Assembly: GCF_019890675.1 (NCBI RefSeq)
Contig: NZ_JAIOAA010000004.1
Location: 394,161-458,160, forward strand
DNA: 64,000 bases
Direction of reading: 5' to 3'
Source: Micromonospora sp. PLK6-60
GTDB lineage: Bacteria > Actinomycetota > Actinomycetes > Mycobacteriales > Micromonosporaceae
The translations under genes were made by a program, and so were the position numbers. Each line of letters begins with the position of its first letter. Positions within the stretch are counted from its first letter, which is position 1. Positions 63,465 to 64,000 of the stretch are shown here, piece after piece. The notes below the pieces were generated by a model that saw only the letters and a program-made list of their open reading frames with translations, had not been told where the DNA came from and ran no database searches.

Positions 63465-64000
63465 GTGAAGAATCTCGAACATCCGAGCGGTTCTCCGCAG
63501 CGACCGTGGTCCGCCGGAGCGACGCTGCGTGCGCTGGCGGTCGGGTTGCTGGTGGCCGGCGCGGCGCTGGTGCCCACCGGCGCCGCCCAGGCGGGCACCA
63601 CGTTGGGCACCTCGGCGGCGGAGAAGGGCCGCTACTTCGGTGCCGCCGTCGGGACGTACAAGTTCAATGACAACACGTACATGACGGTGCTGAACCGCGA
63701 GTTCAACAGCCTCGTCGCCGAGAACGAGATGAAGTGGGACGCGACCGAGCCGCAACGGGGCGTGTTCAACTACGGCGGCGGCGACCGCATCGTCAGCCAC
63801 GCCCGCTCGCAGGGCATGTCGGTACGCGGGCACACCCTGCTGTGGCACGCCCAGCAGCCCGGCTGGGCACAGGGCCTGTCCGGCGGTGACCTGCGCAACG
63901 CCGCCATCAACCACGTCACCCAGGTCGCCACCCACTTCCGCGGGCAGATCTATGCCTGGGACGTGGTGAACGAGGCGTTCGCCGACGGCGGCAGCGGCGC
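63465..64000 (+). CDS. Secreted GH10 xylanase, 5' part (runs off the window)
   Basis: The first 178 residues are present. A signal peptide (LRALAVGLLVAGAALVPTGAAQA) is followed by the GH10 barrel: KGRYFGAAVGTYKFND, LVAENEMKWDATEP, RGHTLLWHAQQPGW and YAWDVVNEAF with the proton-donor Glu. The nucleophile Glu and any C-terminal carbohydrate-binding domain lie beyond 64000. Start GTG 65 bases into this block (63465) has only a weak GAG ribosome site. Unlike the GH10 at 25088 it has a typical cleavable signal. Confidence 0.92.
   Translation, partial: MKNLEHPSGSPQRPWSAGATLRALAVGLLVAGAALVPTGAAQAGTTLGTSAAEKGRYFGAAVGTYKFNDNTYMTVLNREFNSLVAENEMKWDATEPQRGVFNYGGGDRIVSHARSQGMSVRGHTLLWHAQQPGWAQGLSGGDLRNAAINHVTQVATHFRGQIYAWDVVNEAFADGGSG

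Noticed and set aside
54868..64000. Partial tRNA-Lys copy marking the far end of an island
   Set aside because: No copy of the tRNA 3' segment was seen by eye in this stretch; it may lie beyond the window.

Overview
The window is very GC-rich and has the gene content, GTG/TTG start usage and many leaderless promoters of a filamentous actinobacterium. The best guess is Micromonosporaceae (Micromonospora-like). This rests on protein style and neighbourhoods, not on a database search. No rRNA, CRISPR array or intact insertion sequence was seen. Four tRNA genes are present: Leu(TAG), His(GTG) and two identical Lys(CTT).

Left to right. (1) 1-8967: the end of a dynamin-like GTPase, then the actinobacterial cysteine/proteostasis neighbourhood clpS, DUF2017, JAMM protease, CysO-like sulfur carrier, CysM-like synthase, MBL phosphodiesterase, rph and rdgB, with two GT4 glycosyltransferases inserted. 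(2) 9243-17318: a leftward histidine-utilisation operon (RpiR regulator, hutU, M20 amidohydrolase, hutF, hutI, hutH) that converts histidine to glutamate. (3) 17459-29120: an exopolysaccharide locus with a pseudokinase/pseudoprotease membrane protein, an O-antigen-ligase-like protein, GT2 and GT4 enzymes, a MOP flippase, a membrane-anchored GH10 glycanase, a polyprenyl sugar-phosphate transferase and an LCP ligase. (4) 29242-33621: MOSC protein, expansin-like protein, GNAT, tRNA-Leu abutted by an HNH endonuclease gene, and a Bcp peroxiredoxin.

(5) 33791-36783: a 16-bp tandem repeat, a probable Nur (nickel-sensing Fur-family) operator, and a CbiM/N/Q/O nickel or cobalt importer. (6) 36747-43530: MauE/DoxX and DsbA-like redox genes, a divergent AraC/NmrA pair, and copper-handling CopC-CopD and YcnI. 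(7) 43681-49697: membrane proteins, GT87 mannosyltransferase, orn, tRNA-His and two tandem L,D-transpeptidase lipoproteins. (8) 49882-54867: two identical tRNA-Lys genes bracketing a DUF4395 protein, a membrane protein and a large secreted GH3 enzyme with a LacI-type operator.

(9) 54868-64000: an accessory region next to the second tRNA-Lys. It holds a DUF4326 protein, an unrecognised 296-aa protein and an eroded replication-relaxation gene. That gene abuts an N-terminally truncated radical SAM/SPASM maturase, followed by an intact 60-aa precursor peptide rich in F-D-N/W-x-N cyclophane-type motifs, a pentapeptide-repeat protein and a frameshifted P-loop kinase. Then come a methyltransferase/AhpD-like fusion, its coupled SARP-like regulator, and the start of a secreted GH10 xylanase behind a GTTAGCGCTAAC operator. 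The precursor-peptide cluster is the most novel-looking system. It appears to be a decaying RiPP locus with a possible topoisomerase-type self-immunity gene.
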